Assembly (NCBI GenBank): GCA_009773205.1
Contig: WPAE01000024.1
Span: 1 to 64,000, forward strand
Source: Ignavibacteria bacterium
GTDB lineage: Bacteria > Bacteroidota > Ignavibacteria > Ignavibacteriales > Melioribacteraceae
Reading direction: 5' to 3'
Length of the DNA stretch: 64,000 nucleotides
Position numbers and translations under genes: made by a program. The notes under the pieces were generated by a model. It saw only the letters and a program-made list of their open reading frames with translations, searched no databases and had not been told where the DNA came from. This document shows positions 8,461-17,264 of the stretch, in pieces; within the stretch, counting starts at the first letter, position 1, and each line of letters starts with the position of its first letter.

Positions 8461-10932
8461 TTAGAAATTCCACTCTAACCCATAATGAATTAACTGCGGA
8501 TTGCCGGGCAGCATACCACGCGATAAATCAACAAGATAAACTTTATCAAATATATTCTTAACAGTCAGTACCATAGTTAAATTCAATGGTTTTATTGTAT
8601 AATTTCCGGAGAAATTCCAAATAGTGTGGGAAGGAATTTTGCCTTGCCTTCCGTTTGGAGTAATAGTAATAGTGTTTAAATCATCGCTAAACTGCTCGCT
8701 TACATAAACTGCTTCTAATCTAACTAATAAAACAGTACTCAGTTCAAAAGCTGCAGAAGTTGTTAAAATATGTTCTGGTGCATACATTAATCTGTTGCCG
8801 CTAACTTTAATTTTTCTATCAATAGCACTAAAACGCTCGCCGCTAAATTTTGCTGTGGGAAGGTAAGTGTAAGCTAAATCGAAAATTATTTGTTGTTGAG
8901 CTTCTGTATCTAATGGCAAAAATGTTTCTGAACGAAACTCGACTCCTTGATGGATAGTTTTACCAGCGTTTGTTAGTGCAGTATTTAAACCGCCGGCTAT
9001 CGAAGCAGGTACAATTTGATTTTCAAAATTCATTTGAAAGATTGTTGCATTGATATTCAAATTATCAAATAATTTTGTGCGAATGCCTAATTCTAAATTC
9101 CAGCTTTTTTCTGGATCAAGTTCCACACTAGAGCCATCTACATTAGAAATTGCATCTTCAACTCGTGGCGGCGCAAAACCTCTGTGAACACCTGAATAAA
9201 GTGTAATATTTGATAGAGGATTATATGTAATTCCAATACCTGGTATTACTTCGGTTAAAGAAGTTTTTCCCGTTGCTTTATTCAAATTATTTGTACGCGA
9301 ATAATGAACATTTTCTACACGAACGCCGCCGGAGAGAACCAATTGATTACTTAAAAATACTCTGTCTTGCAAAAACAAAGAATAAGCATCAGCATTACGG
9401 AGGTTATCTTCTCTCAAAGTACCGGTTCTAGCAGTTGAACTGTTCCCTTCAATCTGTTTACGATCTTGAATTTCAAAATGCGCTCTCAATCCAAAATCTA
9501 ATTCGTGTAAAACACCAAATAAGGTATGATTTGCACGAAACTTTGGCTCGATGCCCCATACTTTGTATAGTCTGTTTCGTCCATCATTACGGGTTGGATT
9601 AAGAACTGTACGAACGCCAGGGGTATTGCCTGGATTAGTAGAATTTGTACCGCCATTGTTTCCTTGTCTCCACCAATCTCTTTTATATTGGTAACCGTAT
9701 ACATTTACAGCTAAAGCAGCGCCTTTTGTACCTAAATACCTATCATAAATTGCATGAGCGCCATATCTATCTACATAAAACCAATCATCCTTAAATTTAT
9801 TTTGAAATGGGTTTTCATCAAATTCAACTTTTGTTAGCCCCGCATAGGTTACATTGGATGTTTCTTTATAATAGCTTGCTTTCAAACTTACTTTAGATTG
9901 TTCATCAAGTTTGAAAACAAACTTTCCAGTTATATCATTAAGATTTGTGGAAGAGTTTTCTCTTGCAAGCTGTCCCTTTTTATGAGTGTAATCTAACTTA
10001 AATCCAACTGGCCCAATTGAAGAACCAAAATCAAACTGTCCGTACAAATAATTTCTATTTCCACTCATAACCTTTGCAAAGCCGGTTGTTTTTTCCGGAG
10101 TTGGAGGAGTTAAATAATTAATTACACCGCCAATAGTTTGCGGGCCAAAAAGTATTTGACCGCTTCCTCTTAATACCTCAATTCTATCAAAACGAGTTAC
10201 AGGTGGGTGATAATATGCGGCTGGATCTCCATAAGGAGCTTGTGTAAATGGTACACCGTCTTCTAATAAAAGCACTTTGCTGCTTCTTGTTGGAAAAAGA
10301 CCACGTATTCCAATGTTAGGTCTCATTCCAAATCCTTCCTCTTCACGCACATAAATTCCAACTTTTCTTAAAACCTCGTTAAATCCTACTGGATTTGCAG
10401 ACATAATTGCTTTGGAAGATATTACTTCTGCTGAACCGGGAATTTTCATAAATACTGAACGGCTGGAACCAGTTATTTCAACAACAGGTAAATCAACGGG
10501 CTTTGGCTCTAATTCAATATTTAATGAAATAGATTCACCATTTGTAATGGTCAAATTATAGCTTGCATCTTCATAACCAAGCATACTTATCTGCACAGAA
10601 TATTGTTTTACGGGAAGATTTGAAATTGAGAATTCACCATTTTCGTTAGTTGAAGCACCTAAACCTGTTCCTAATACCAAAACATTTGCACCTATTAATG
10701 GTCTATTGTCTTCTTTCGAGATTACAATTCCTTTAAGATTTCCCGCATTTGTGTTTTTGTATAAATCACTTTGGTTTTTACCGGCAGTCTCTAAATTACT
10801 TTGATTTTCATCATCAAGCGATTGTGAAATATAGTTAGCACTTCCATGCTCGATTAATATATTCACCTTCTCTTGTGCTATTAAAAAACCACTAAATAGT
10901 ATCATAAAATAAAGTTTCAGAAATATGTTCAT
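8461..10932 (-). CDS. TonB-dependent outer-membrane receptor, FecA-like
   Basis: 823 residues. A signal peptide (hydrophobic residues 4-18, cleavage near IAQ-EKV) is followed by a polar linker. A carboxypeptidase-regulatory-like beta-sandwich spans ~66-150 (GIVISKEDNRPLIGANV...). The plug domain (~165-275) carries RPNIGIRGLFP, LLEDGVPF and RIEVLRGSGQILFGP. A 22-stranded-type barrel ends in an aromatic residue (GLEWNF). The plug sequence and the barrel segment near residues 290-400 resemble ferric-citrate-type (FecA) receptors, so a ferric siderophore or dicitrate is the likeliest ligand, but this is unproven. It stands alone on the minus strand without TonB/ExbBD neighbours. Energy would come from a TonB system encoded elsewhere. 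Confidence 0.9.
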   Translation of the reverse strand: MNIFLKLYFMILFSGFLIAQEKVNILIEHGSANYISQSLDDENQSNLETAGKNQSDLYKNTNAGNLKGIVISKEDNRPLIGANVLVLGTGLGASTNENGEFSISNLPVKQYSVQISMLGYEDASYNLTITNGESISLNIELEPKPVDLPVVEITGSSRSVFMKIPGSAEVISSKAIMSANPVGFNEVLRKVGIYVREEEGFGMRPNIGIRGLFPTRSSKVLLLEDGVPFTQAPYGDPAAYYHPPVTRFDRIEVLRGSGQILFGPQTIGGVINYLTPPTPEKTTGFAKVMSGNRNYLYGQFDFGSSIGPVGFKLDYTHKKGQLARENSSTNLNDITGKFVFKLDEQSKVSLKASYYKETSNVTYAGLTKVEFDENPFQNKFKDDWFYVDRYGAHAIYDRYLGTKGAALAVNVYGYQYKRDWWRQGNNGGTNSTNPGNTPGVRTVLNPTRNDGRNRLYKVWGIEPKFRANHTLFGVLHELDFGLRAHFEIQDRKQIEGNSSTARTGTLREDNLRNADAYSLFLQDRVFLSNQLVLSGGVRVENVHYSRTNNLNKATGKTSLTEVIPGIGITYNPLSNITLYSGVHRGFAPPRVEDAISNVDGSSVELDPEKSWNLELGIRTKLFDNLNINATIFQMNFENQIVPASIAGGLNTALTNAGKTIHQGVEFRSETFLPLDTEAQQQIIFDLAYTYLPTAKFSGERFSAIDRKIKVSGNRLMYAPEHILTTSAAFELSTVLLVRLEAVYVSEQFSDDLNTITITPNGRQGKIPSHTIWNFSGNYTIKPLNLTMVLTVKNIFDKVYLVDLSRGMLPGNPQLIHYGLEWNF

Positions 10933-11311
10933 ACCTTCTCCATGTTTTTTAGTATAAATAAGTTTTATGTTTATTAAACGCTTGTAAATTTAATTTTAGG
11001 ATGAATGGACATCAATCACCATTTATAGTGATTTATATGGAATTGTTAGCTTTTTAAAGGGATATAGTTGGTTTATCTAATAATTTGTGTAGAGAAGTGC
11101 TGATTTTCTTTTGTCTTTTATGAACACTGTTAAGCAATTTATTCGGTGGAATTTAGAGTAAAAATTAAATGTCTTAATAACTTTAACGTAAGCAATATAA
11201 AACTACTCAATCACTAATGGTCATCTATTGGGTAAAATTTAGAGATTTTTAATACATAAAGAATCTGAGATTTTTTTATAATTTGCGGCAAGAATAATTT
11301 AAGGAGAAACT
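10933..11311. other. Divergent intergenic region between the TonB receptor and glmS
   Basis: 379 AT-rich bases that must contain the promoters of both divergent genes. A TTATAATTTG stretch at about 11276-11285 is a near match to a TAnnTTTG -7 element for glmS, and AAGGAG at 11301-11306 is its ribosome-binding site. A small inverted repeat ATCAC...GTGAT lies near 11015-11033. No glmS ribozyme-like structure or gene is recognised. Confidence 0.4.
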
Positions 11312-13144
11312 ATGTGCGGCATAGTTGGATACATTGGTTCAAAAAACTGTGTACCTATTTTAATTGAAGGCTTAAAACGATTAGAATACCGCGGTTATGA
11401 TTCTGCCGGAGTTGGAATCATAAACTCGGCTCACTGTAAAGTAGTTAAGAATAAAGGAAAAGTAGATGAGTTAGAAAAACTTGTTAATAAAGAAAAACTT
11501 CATTCTAGTTTAGGAATTGGACACACGCGCTGGGCTACACACGGAGAACCAAGTATTACTAATGCACATCCTCATGTTAATAAAGATAAAACGCTGTTTA
11601 TAATTCATAATGGAATTATCGAAAATTATCTTTCTCTTAAAAAAGGACTTGAAGAAGAAGGCTATAAGTTTATCAGCGAAACAGATACAGAAGTACTTGC
11701 GCACCTCATAGATCACTATCTCAAATTAAAGAATTCTTTATTTCAAGCAGTAAGATATGCGCTAAATGAAGTTGAAGGCACTTACGGAATAGCAGTTATC
11801 TATAACGGCGAAAAAGATAAAATAGTTGTTGCTAAAAAAGGCTCTCCACTTGTAATAGGTATCGGCGAAAATGAAAACTTTGTAGCTTCCGATGTGAACG
11901 CTTTAATTGCTCATACAAAACAAGTTGTTTATTTAGAAGATGGTGAAATAGCAGAGATCACAGCAAATACTTTTAGGACTAAGACAATTGAAGACGAAGA
12001 CATTATTAAAGAGATCAACCAGGTTGAAGTTGGAATTGATGAAATAACTAAAGGCGGATATCCACATTTTATGTTAAAGGAAATTATGGATCAGCCTGGT
12101 TCCATTTTCAACTCGATGCGCGGCAGATTAGTTTTTGATGAAGGCATTTCCAAGCTTGGCGGCCTGCAAGGTTTTGAAGAGAGAATTCTAAACTCAAGAA
12201 GAATAATTATATCTGCTTGCGGTACTTCTTGGCATGCAGGCTTAGTTGGCGAATACATGCTCGAACAGTACACTGGAATTCCTACAGAAGTTGATTATGC
12301 TTCGGAGTTCCGTTATAGAAACCCGATTATTACCAAAGATGATACTGTAATTTTTATCTCTCAAAGCGGCGAAACCGCCGATACACTTGCTGCGCTTAAA
12401 GAAGCAAAAAAGAAAGGCGCGCTTTGTCTTGGTGTTTGCAACGTTGTGGGCAGTTCTATTGCCCGCGAAAGCCACGCCGGAGTTTACATTCACGCCGGCC
12501 CAGAAATTGGCGTTGCATCTACAAAAGCTTTTACTGCTCAATTAGTTGTACTCTCTTTAATTACTCTTCTTATTGCTCGAGCAAAATATTTGAGTCTGCA
12601 AAAAGGGCAGGAAATTATTTCTGAAATGCAAAACTTAAATGGCAAGATTGAAGCTATTCTCAAACAGAATGATTTGATTGAGAAACTTGCCGAACAATAT
12701 ATTGATTCTAAAAATTTTTTGTATTTAGGACGCGGCTACAATTTCCCGGTAGCCTTAGAAGGTGCGCTCAAGTTAAAAGAAATTTCTTACATACATGCAG
12801 AAGGCTATCCGGCAGCCGAAATGAAGCATGGACCAATTGCTTTAATTGATGAGAATATGCCTGTTGTTTTTATCGCTACAAAAGATTATGTATATGATAA
12901 AGTAGTGAGCAATATTCAAGAAGTGCGTGCAAGAAAGGGAAGAATCCTTGCTATAATAAGCGAGGATGATAACCAAATAGAAAAAATGGTAGATCATGTA
13001 ATTAGAGTTCCGCAAACACACAGTATGTTGATGCCGATTCTTACAGTTATACCGTTACAATTACTCGCTTATCATATTGCAGTTAAGAAAGGGCTAAATG
13101 TTGACCAGCCAAGAAATTTGGCTAAGAGTGTAACTGTTGAATAA
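11312..13144 (+). CDS. glmS: Glutamine--fructose-6-phosphate aminotransferase (isomerizing)
   Basis: 610 residues, the usual length of GlmS. It makes glucosamine-6-phosphate from fructose-6-phosphate and glutamine, the first committed step towards UDP-GlcNAc for peptidoglycan and lipopolysaccharide. The N-terminal glutaminase domain starts MCGIVGYIG, with Cys2 as the nucleophile after Met removal, and includes GHTRWATHG. Two SIS sugar-isomerase domains follow (SQSGETADTLAALKEA near 351; a second near 480), and the C-terminus ends LAKSVTVE as in the family. An AAGGAGAAACT ribosome-binding site precedes the ATG. It appears monocistronic. Confidence 0.98.
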   Translation: MCGIVGYIGSKNCVPILIEGLKRLEYRGYDSAGVGIINSAHCKVVKNKGKVDELEKLVNKEKLHSSLGIGHTRWATHGEPSITNAHPHVNKDKTLFIIHNGIIENYLSLKKGLEEEGYKFISETDTEVLAHLIDHYLKLKNSLFQAVRYALNEVEGTYGIAVIYNGEKDKIVVAKKGSPLVIGIGENENFVASDVNALIAHTKQVVYLEDGEIAEITANTFRTKTIEDEDIIKEINQVEVGIDEITKGGYPHFMLKEIMDQPGSIFNSMRGRLVFDEGISKLGGLQGFEERILNSRRIIISACGTSWHAGLVGEYMLEQYTGIPTEVDYASEFRYRNPIITKDDTVIFISQSGETADTLAALKEAKKKGALCLGVCNVVGSSIARESHAGVYIHAGPEIGVASTKAFTAQLVVLSLITLLIARAKYLSLQKGQEIISEMQNLNGKIEAILKQNDLIEKLAEQYIDSKNFLYLGRGYNFPVALEGALKLKEISYIHAEGYPAAEMKHGPIALIDENMPVVFIATKDYVYDKVVSNIQEVRARKGRILAIISEDDNQIEKMVDHVIRVPQTHSMLMPILTVIPLQLLAYHIAVKKGLNVDQPRNLAKSVTVE

Positions 13145-13181
13145 GCTGAAATTAGTTTAAGGTATCTCTATATAGTTGTCC

Positions 13182-13209
13182 TTCCGGATCCGATTAATCG
13201 GATCCGGAA
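13182..13209. promoter_or_regulatory. Perfect 28-bp palindrome downstream of glmS
   Basis: The two 14-base halves (TTCCGGATCCGATT and its exact complement) abut with no spacer, 37 bases after the glmS stop. There is no T-run behind it, so it is a poor intrinsic terminator. It could still fold in RNA and stabilise the 3' end of glmS mRNA, or bind a dimeric protein. Confidence 0.6.
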
Positions 13210-13366
13210 CTTCAGCTTTAAATTTTTGAAAGAAAACGCTCCGCTCTGCAGAACGACAAGCATTTTTAGTTTTAGAGTTGCCAATAAGTAAGAATGATTA
13301 GAAAGACAAGAAAATTCTAATTCAAAAATCTCTACGAATCAGTTTTTTAAAAAGTGAAAATTAATT

Positions 13367-13374
13367 TAATTTTG
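13367..13374 (+). promoter_or_regulatory. Candidate Bacteroidota-type -7 element before the carbamoyltransferase gene
   Basis: TAATTTTG matches TAnnTTTG 45 bases before the ATG at 13419. No TTG is visible at the usual upstream spacing. If used, the transcript would begin a few bases before or at the hairpin at 13377-13396. Confidence 0.35.
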
Positions 13375-13376
13375 TG

Positions 13377-13396
13377 CCGCTTCATTTGGAAGCGGC
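13377..13396 (+). promoter_or_regulatory. 5'-leader hairpin of the carbamoyltransferase gene
   Basis: GCCGCTT (13377-13383) pairs with AAGCGGC (13390-13396), 7 bp with a short loop, followed by TTATTTATT and then the AAAGGAAAG ribosome-binding site. It might be a weak terminator for upstream reading or a 5' stabilising stem. Confidence 0.45.
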
Positions 13397-13418
13397 TTAT
13401 TTATTAACAAAGGAAAGA

Positions 13419-15242
13419 ATGAGTAAGTACATACTCGGCATATCAGCTTATTATCATGATTCAGCAGCATGCTTGTTAAAAGATGGAGAAATTATTGCTG
13501 CCGCTCAAGAGGAACGTTTTACTCGAATTAAGCACGATCACAACTTCCCAAAATATGCTGTTGAGTTTTGTCTTTCTTATTCAGGAATAAAAGCAGAACA
13601 GCTTGAAGCAGTTGCTTTTTACGATAAACCTATTCTCAAGTTCAATCGGCTTCTTGAAACATATTTGAGTTATCCAGGTAAAGGAATAAAATCTTTCATA
13701 ATGGCAATGCCTCTTTGGCTGAGAGAAAAAATATGGATGCAGGACAGCATTGCTAAAGAATTGAATTACGAAGGAAAAATTCTTTTTCCGGAACATCATG
13801 AATCGCATGCGGCTTCGGCTTTTTTTCCATCACCATACGAGCGCGCAGCATTTTTAACAATTGATGGCGTTGGAGAATGGGCAACATCTTCTTTTGGAAT
13901 TGGAAAAGGAAATAAAGTAGAATTACTTTCAGAATTACATTATCCGCATTCACTCGGTTTGTTATACTCGGCACTTACTTATTTCACTGGGTTCAAAGTT
14001 AATTCTGGAGAATACAAAGTGATGGGTTTAGCTCCTTACGGCGAGCCAAAATATGTTCAAACAATTTACGATAACCTGATTGACTTGAAAGATGATGGCT
14101 CGTTTAGAATGAATATGGATTATTTTAATTACAACACCGGCTTAACAATGACTAACACGAAAATTGATTCCTTGTTTGATGGACCAGCAAGAAAGCCGGA
14201 ATCGCTGCTTACTCAAAGAGAAATGGATATTGCCCGCTCACTTCAAGATGTTACAGAAGAAATTATGATTCGCATGGCACATCATGTTAAAAAAGTTACT
14301 CAAGAAAAATATTTATGTCTTGCAGGCGGCGTTGCTCTTAATTGTGTTGCTAACGGAAAGCTTCTGCGTGAAAATATATTTGAAGATATATGGATACAGC
14401 CCGCCGCCGGTGATGCAGGAGGCGCTTTAGGCGCTGCTCTTGCAGTCTATCATCACTACTTAAATCAACCTATGATTAAAAAAAGTGGAAGAGATCTACA
14501 AAAGGGTTCTTACTTTGGAACTGAATATTCCGATGAAGAAATAAAAGAGTTCTTAAAGATTTATAAAATTCCAGCGCATAAGGTTACCGAAGATGAATTA
14601 GTAACTCAGATTGCCAATCTATTAGAAGATGGAAAAATTATAGGTTGGTTTGAAGGAAGAATGGAGTTTGGTCCGCGAGCACTCGGCTCAAGATCAATTA
14701 TTGGCGATGCCCGCTCTCCAGAAATGCAGAAGAAAATGAATCTCAAAATAAAATATAGAGAGAGCTTCCGTCCTTTTGCTCCTACTGTGTTAGCAGAAAA
14801 AGTTTCTGACTGGTTCGAGCTGGATAGAGAAAGTCCTTACATGCTTATTGTTGCAGATGTGAAAAAAGAAAAACAACGCTTAATGACTAAAGATGAAGAA
14901 CTGCTTTGGGGAATCGAAAAACTAAATATCGTGCGTTCCCAAATCCCTGCTGTAACTCATGTGGATTATTCAGCACGTGTCCAGACAGTTCACAAAAATG
15001 ATAATCCTCTCTATCATAAATTGATTACTAAATTTTACGAAAAAACCGGCTGCCCGGTTATTGTTAATACTTCTTTCAATGTAAGAGGTGAACCTATTGT
15101 AGAATCTCCGCTTGATGCATACAAATGCTTTATGCGTACTGAGATTGATGTACTTACGCTTGGCAATTATATTCTCTACAAAGAAGAACAGCCAGAGTTT
15201 CATGATTCAATAGACTGGAAACAGAAGTATGAGCTTGATTAA
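13419..15242 (+). CDS. NodU/CmcH-family carbamoyltransferase
   Basis: 607 residues from the ATG at 13419, which follows AAAGGAAAG; a GTG at 13374 lies in the leader hairpin and is not favoured. The enzyme family transfers a carbamoyl group from carbamoyl phosphate, through a carbamoyl-adenylate made with ATP, to a hydroxyl of a sugar or natural product. Family motifs include ILGISAYYHDSAACL at the N-terminus, EHHESHAASAFFPSP (metal-binding His region), LAGGVALNCVANGKLL and FGPRALGSRSIIGDARSP. The gene overlaps the SxtJ-like gene by 14 bases, a pairing common in surface-polysaccharide and toxin clusters. The acceptor is unknown; no sugar-biosynthesis genes are adjacent. Confidence 0.92.
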   Translation: MSKYILGISAYYHDSAACLLKDGEIIAAAQEERFTRIKHDHNFPKYAVEFCLSYSGIKAEQLEAVAFYDKPILKFNRLLETYLSYPGKGIKSFIMAMPLWLREKIWMQDSIAKELNYEGKILFPEHHESHAASAFFPSPYERAAFLTIDGVGEWATSSFGIGKGNKVELLSELHYPHSLGLLYSALTYFTGFKVNSGEYKVMGLAPYGEPKYVQTIYDNLIDLKDDGSFRMNMDYFNYNTGLTMTNTKIDSLFDGPARKPESLLTQREMDIARSLQDVTEEIMIRMAHHVKKVTQEKYLCLAGGVALNCVANGKLLRENIFEDIWIQPAAGDAGGALGAALAVYHHYLNQPMIKKSGRDLQKGSYFGTEYSDEEIKEFLKIYKIPAHKVTEDELVTQIANLLEDGKIIGWFEGRMEFGPRALGSRSIIGDARSPEMQKKMNLKIKYRESFRPFAPTVLAEKVSDWFELDRESPYMLIVADVKKEKQRLMTKDEELLWGIEKLNIVRSQIPAVTHVDYSARVQTVHKNDNPLYHKLITKFYEKTGCPVIVNTSFNVRGEPIVESPLDAYKCFMRTEIDVLTLGNYILYKEEQPEFHDSIDWKQKYELD

Positions 15243-15663
15243 AGATGTTGTAAACGAATTAAAGAGTTTAAATTGTTCAGAAAAGTCAGTTAAGAAATTC
15301 GGCTTTACTGTTGGAACTGTTTTTGTTTTACTTTCTGCATTGATGGATTGGCTAGATTTCTGGCAAAGCGTTAGATTTATTTTTTTAATCGGCGGAGTGC
15401 TTCTGATTCTTGGTGCAATGTTAAGATCAAAAAGCGTAGAAATGAAAATTGTTTTCCGGTTTTGGATGGGAATCGCTTTCTTCCTCGGCTGGATAATGTC
15501 GAGAGTAATCTTATCGTTTTTATTTTATTTCATTCTTACACCAATTGGTTTTTTAGCCAAAATCTTTGGAAAGAAATTTCTGGATTTAAAATTCAAGAGT
15601 AGTGGAGAAAGCTTTTGGGTTAAAAAAGAAAGCAAGCAAACTGATTACGAAAAAATGTTTTAG
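15229..15663 (+). CDS. SxtJ-family membrane protein
   Basis: 144 residues with hydrophobic segments around 27-40, 48-64, 76-94 and 95-115, and a charged C-terminal tail. It resembles the SxtJ family, small membrane proteins nearly always encoded just after a NodU-type carbamoyltransferase. It overlaps that gene by 14 bases here. The family's role is not established; association with delivery or anchoring of the carbamoylated product is inference. The tiny DUF5989 protein that often follows SxtJ is not found before 15971. Confidence 0.75.
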   Translation: MSLIKDVVNELKSLNCSEKSVKKFGFTVGTVFVLLSALMDWLDFWQSVRFIFLIGGVLLILGAMLRSKSVEMKIVFRFWMGIAFFLGWIMSRVILSFLFYFILTPIGFLAKIFGKKFLDLKFKSSGESFWVKKESKQTDYEKMF

Positions 15664-15693
15664 TAACAGAAACCTATGAAATATTAGGACTAA

Positions 15694-15909
15694 GTCATGG
15701 TGATCGTTCTGTAAGCTCATGATAAAGTTTTCATAACTAGTAGTACATAACTGAGACCTCTGAAAAATTAAGTTGCAATACGCTGTGTGTCAGACTGAGC
15801 TTGTTGCCCGCCTGATGAGCAGACGGCGAGGCAGGAAGTCTGGCTTTTTAGAGGATTTCGTCATGGTTCGGCAAACCCTGTCATGAGCTTGCCGAATGAT
15901 CACCATGAC
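15694..15909. repeat. 216-bp element with nested inverted repeats
   Basis: Outer arms GTCATGGTGATC (15694-15705) and GATCACCATGAC (15898-15909) are perfectly complementary over 12 bp and 15/16 over 16 bp. A middle pair, CCTCTGAAAAA (15757-15767) and TTTTTAGAGG (15845-15854), and an inner pair, CAGACT/AGTCTG, nest inside around a GC-rich centre (CCCGCCTG...). The inner part matches 41502-41590 in inverted orientation. It occupies nearly all of the 307-base gap before the SET-domain gene. MITE-like or a large structured RNA are both possible. Confidence 0.65.
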
Positions 15910-15970
15910 TCTGTAATAATTTTTCAATGAGAAATCATCCCTTCTTTATTTAATAACATTAAAATCTATT

Positions 15971-16390
15971 ATGAGCCAAGATTATCCTTATTATATAAAT
16001 TCTCTTGTAGCAAAAGAATCTGATTTACATGGTAAAGGATTATTCACCAAAGTAGATATTGCTGAAGGTGATATAATATGTGTAATTGATGGGGAAGTTA
16101 TTGATGGAGATGAATGTGTACGCCGTGAAGAAGAAGAAAACAATGTTTACATATTTTGGAACGGGGAAAGTTACATAGATACATCTGATAATCCTCTCTT
16201 GCGCCACATAAACCATTTATGCGAACCAAACTGTTACGTTTATGATAGGAACGAGTATTCTCTTTTTCTAATAGCTGATAGAAACATTCATGCGGGCTCT
16301 GAGTTGTTAATTGATTATGACTACGAAGAAATTTACGAGCATTGTAATTGTAACGAATGCACTACATGCAGTACCAAAGATTCAGAGTAG
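15971..16390 (+). CDS. SET-domain protein (putative lysine methyltransferase)
   Basis: 139 residues, almost entirely a SET domain. HGKGLFTKVDIAEGDII is the N-terminal SET strand. HINHLCEPNCYVY corresponds to the NHSCxPN pseudoknot motif that binds S-adenosylmethionine. ELLIDYDYEE corresponds to the GEELTxDY motif. A short Cys-rich tail, CNCNECTTC, resembles a post-SET segment. Small bacterial SET proteins of this type occur widely; their protein substrates are mostly unknown. No ribosome-binding site of the AGGAG type is clear. It is followed after 46 bases by the YgjP-like peptidase gene; a functional link is not evident. Confidence 0.85.
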   Translation: MSQDYPYYINSLVAKESDLHGKGLFTKVDIAEGDIICVIDGEVIDGDECVRREEEENNVYIFWNGESYIDTSDNPLLRHINHLCEPNCYVYDRNEYSLFLIADRNIHAGSELLIDYDYEEIYEHCNCNECTTCSTKDSE

Positions 16391-16436
16391 AAAGTATATG
16401 CACTGCTCAATTCTTTAAGAAAACTTTTTTGTTCTT

Positions 16437-17144
16437 ATGAAAGCATTTCTTCTTGACGAAATAGAAATTAAAATTTATAAAAGCCATCTCTCTAAAAAAT
16501 TATCAATTTCAATTCGCCCAAATGGAACAATTAGAATTACTATTCCGAAATATGTACCGTATTCTGAAGCAGAAAGATTTGCTCTCCAAAAGAAAGACTG
16601 GATATTTACAAATCTCAAAAAATTAGAAGAACGCTCAAACCAAGAGCACTTAACTGTTACCTCCGGTTATGTAACTAAGAATCATAAACTTGTTTTAACT
16701 CCGCACAATAAATCTGGAATTACAGTAAGAGTACATAATGGAATAATTTCTGTAAAGTATAATGAGCTGCAAAACAGAAACCAAGCCGAACTTAAAGGAG
16801 CAATAAATGAAGGTGTGCAAATGGCGTTAAAGAAAGAAGCGCTTGAATATTTACCGCAAAGGCTTTACGAACTTTCGGTAAAACACAATCTGCTTTATAA
16901 TTATATTTCTATAAGGAATATGAAGACACGATGGGGAAGCTGCAGCTTTAATAACAAAATAAGTCTGAACTCGCATTTAATGTCTCTGCCAAATCACCTT
17001 ATAGATTATGTGCTTTTACACGAATTAGTGCATACAAAAATCAAAAACCACAGCCTTAGTTTTTGGGCTTTACTCGAAAGCATTTTCCCAAATTCTAAGG
17101 CTTATGATAAAGAATTAAAATCCCGCAAAACCCTCCGCATTTAG
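16437..17144 (+). CDS. YgjP-like (DUF45/M48-type) zinc metallopeptidase
   Basis: 235 residues. The zinc site is seen near residue 196 as HELVHTKIKNHSLSFW: HExxH plus the downstream conserved H-S-x-x-FW of the YgjP/DUF45 family. Upstream, the strand-rich N-terminal region (KLSISIRPNGTIRITIP) and the conserved RNMKTRWGSCSFNNKISLN segment (about 160-178) are also typical. The family resembles SprT/WLM peptidases; its physiological substrate is unknown. The protein has no signal peptide and is likely cytoplasmic. Confidence 0.88.
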   Translation: MKAFLLDEIEIKIYKSHLSKKLSISIRPNGTIRITIPKYVPYSEAERFALQKKDWIFTNLKKLEERSNQEHLTVTSGYVTKNHKLVLTPHNKSGITVRVHNGIISVKYNELQNRNQAELKGAINEGVQMALKKEALEYLPQRLYELSVKHNLLYNYISIRNMKTRWGSCSFNNKISLNSHLMSLPNHLIDYVLLHELVHTKIKNHSLSFWALLESIFPNSKAYDKELKSRKTLRI

Positions 17145-17264
17145 CAAGTTTTAATTGGTCTGCGTATAACTCATTAACCGAGAGTGACGAAGCGGGCGTT
17201 CATAAAGACATTCTAATTAATATTTAAGATGTTTCTTATATTTAACCAAGCAAAATGGAATAAA

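Noticed and set aside
10933-11311. glmS ribozyme/riboswitch
   Set aside because: No segment resembling the conserved glmS ribozyme core was recognised upstream of glmS, and that element is mostly known from Firmicutes.
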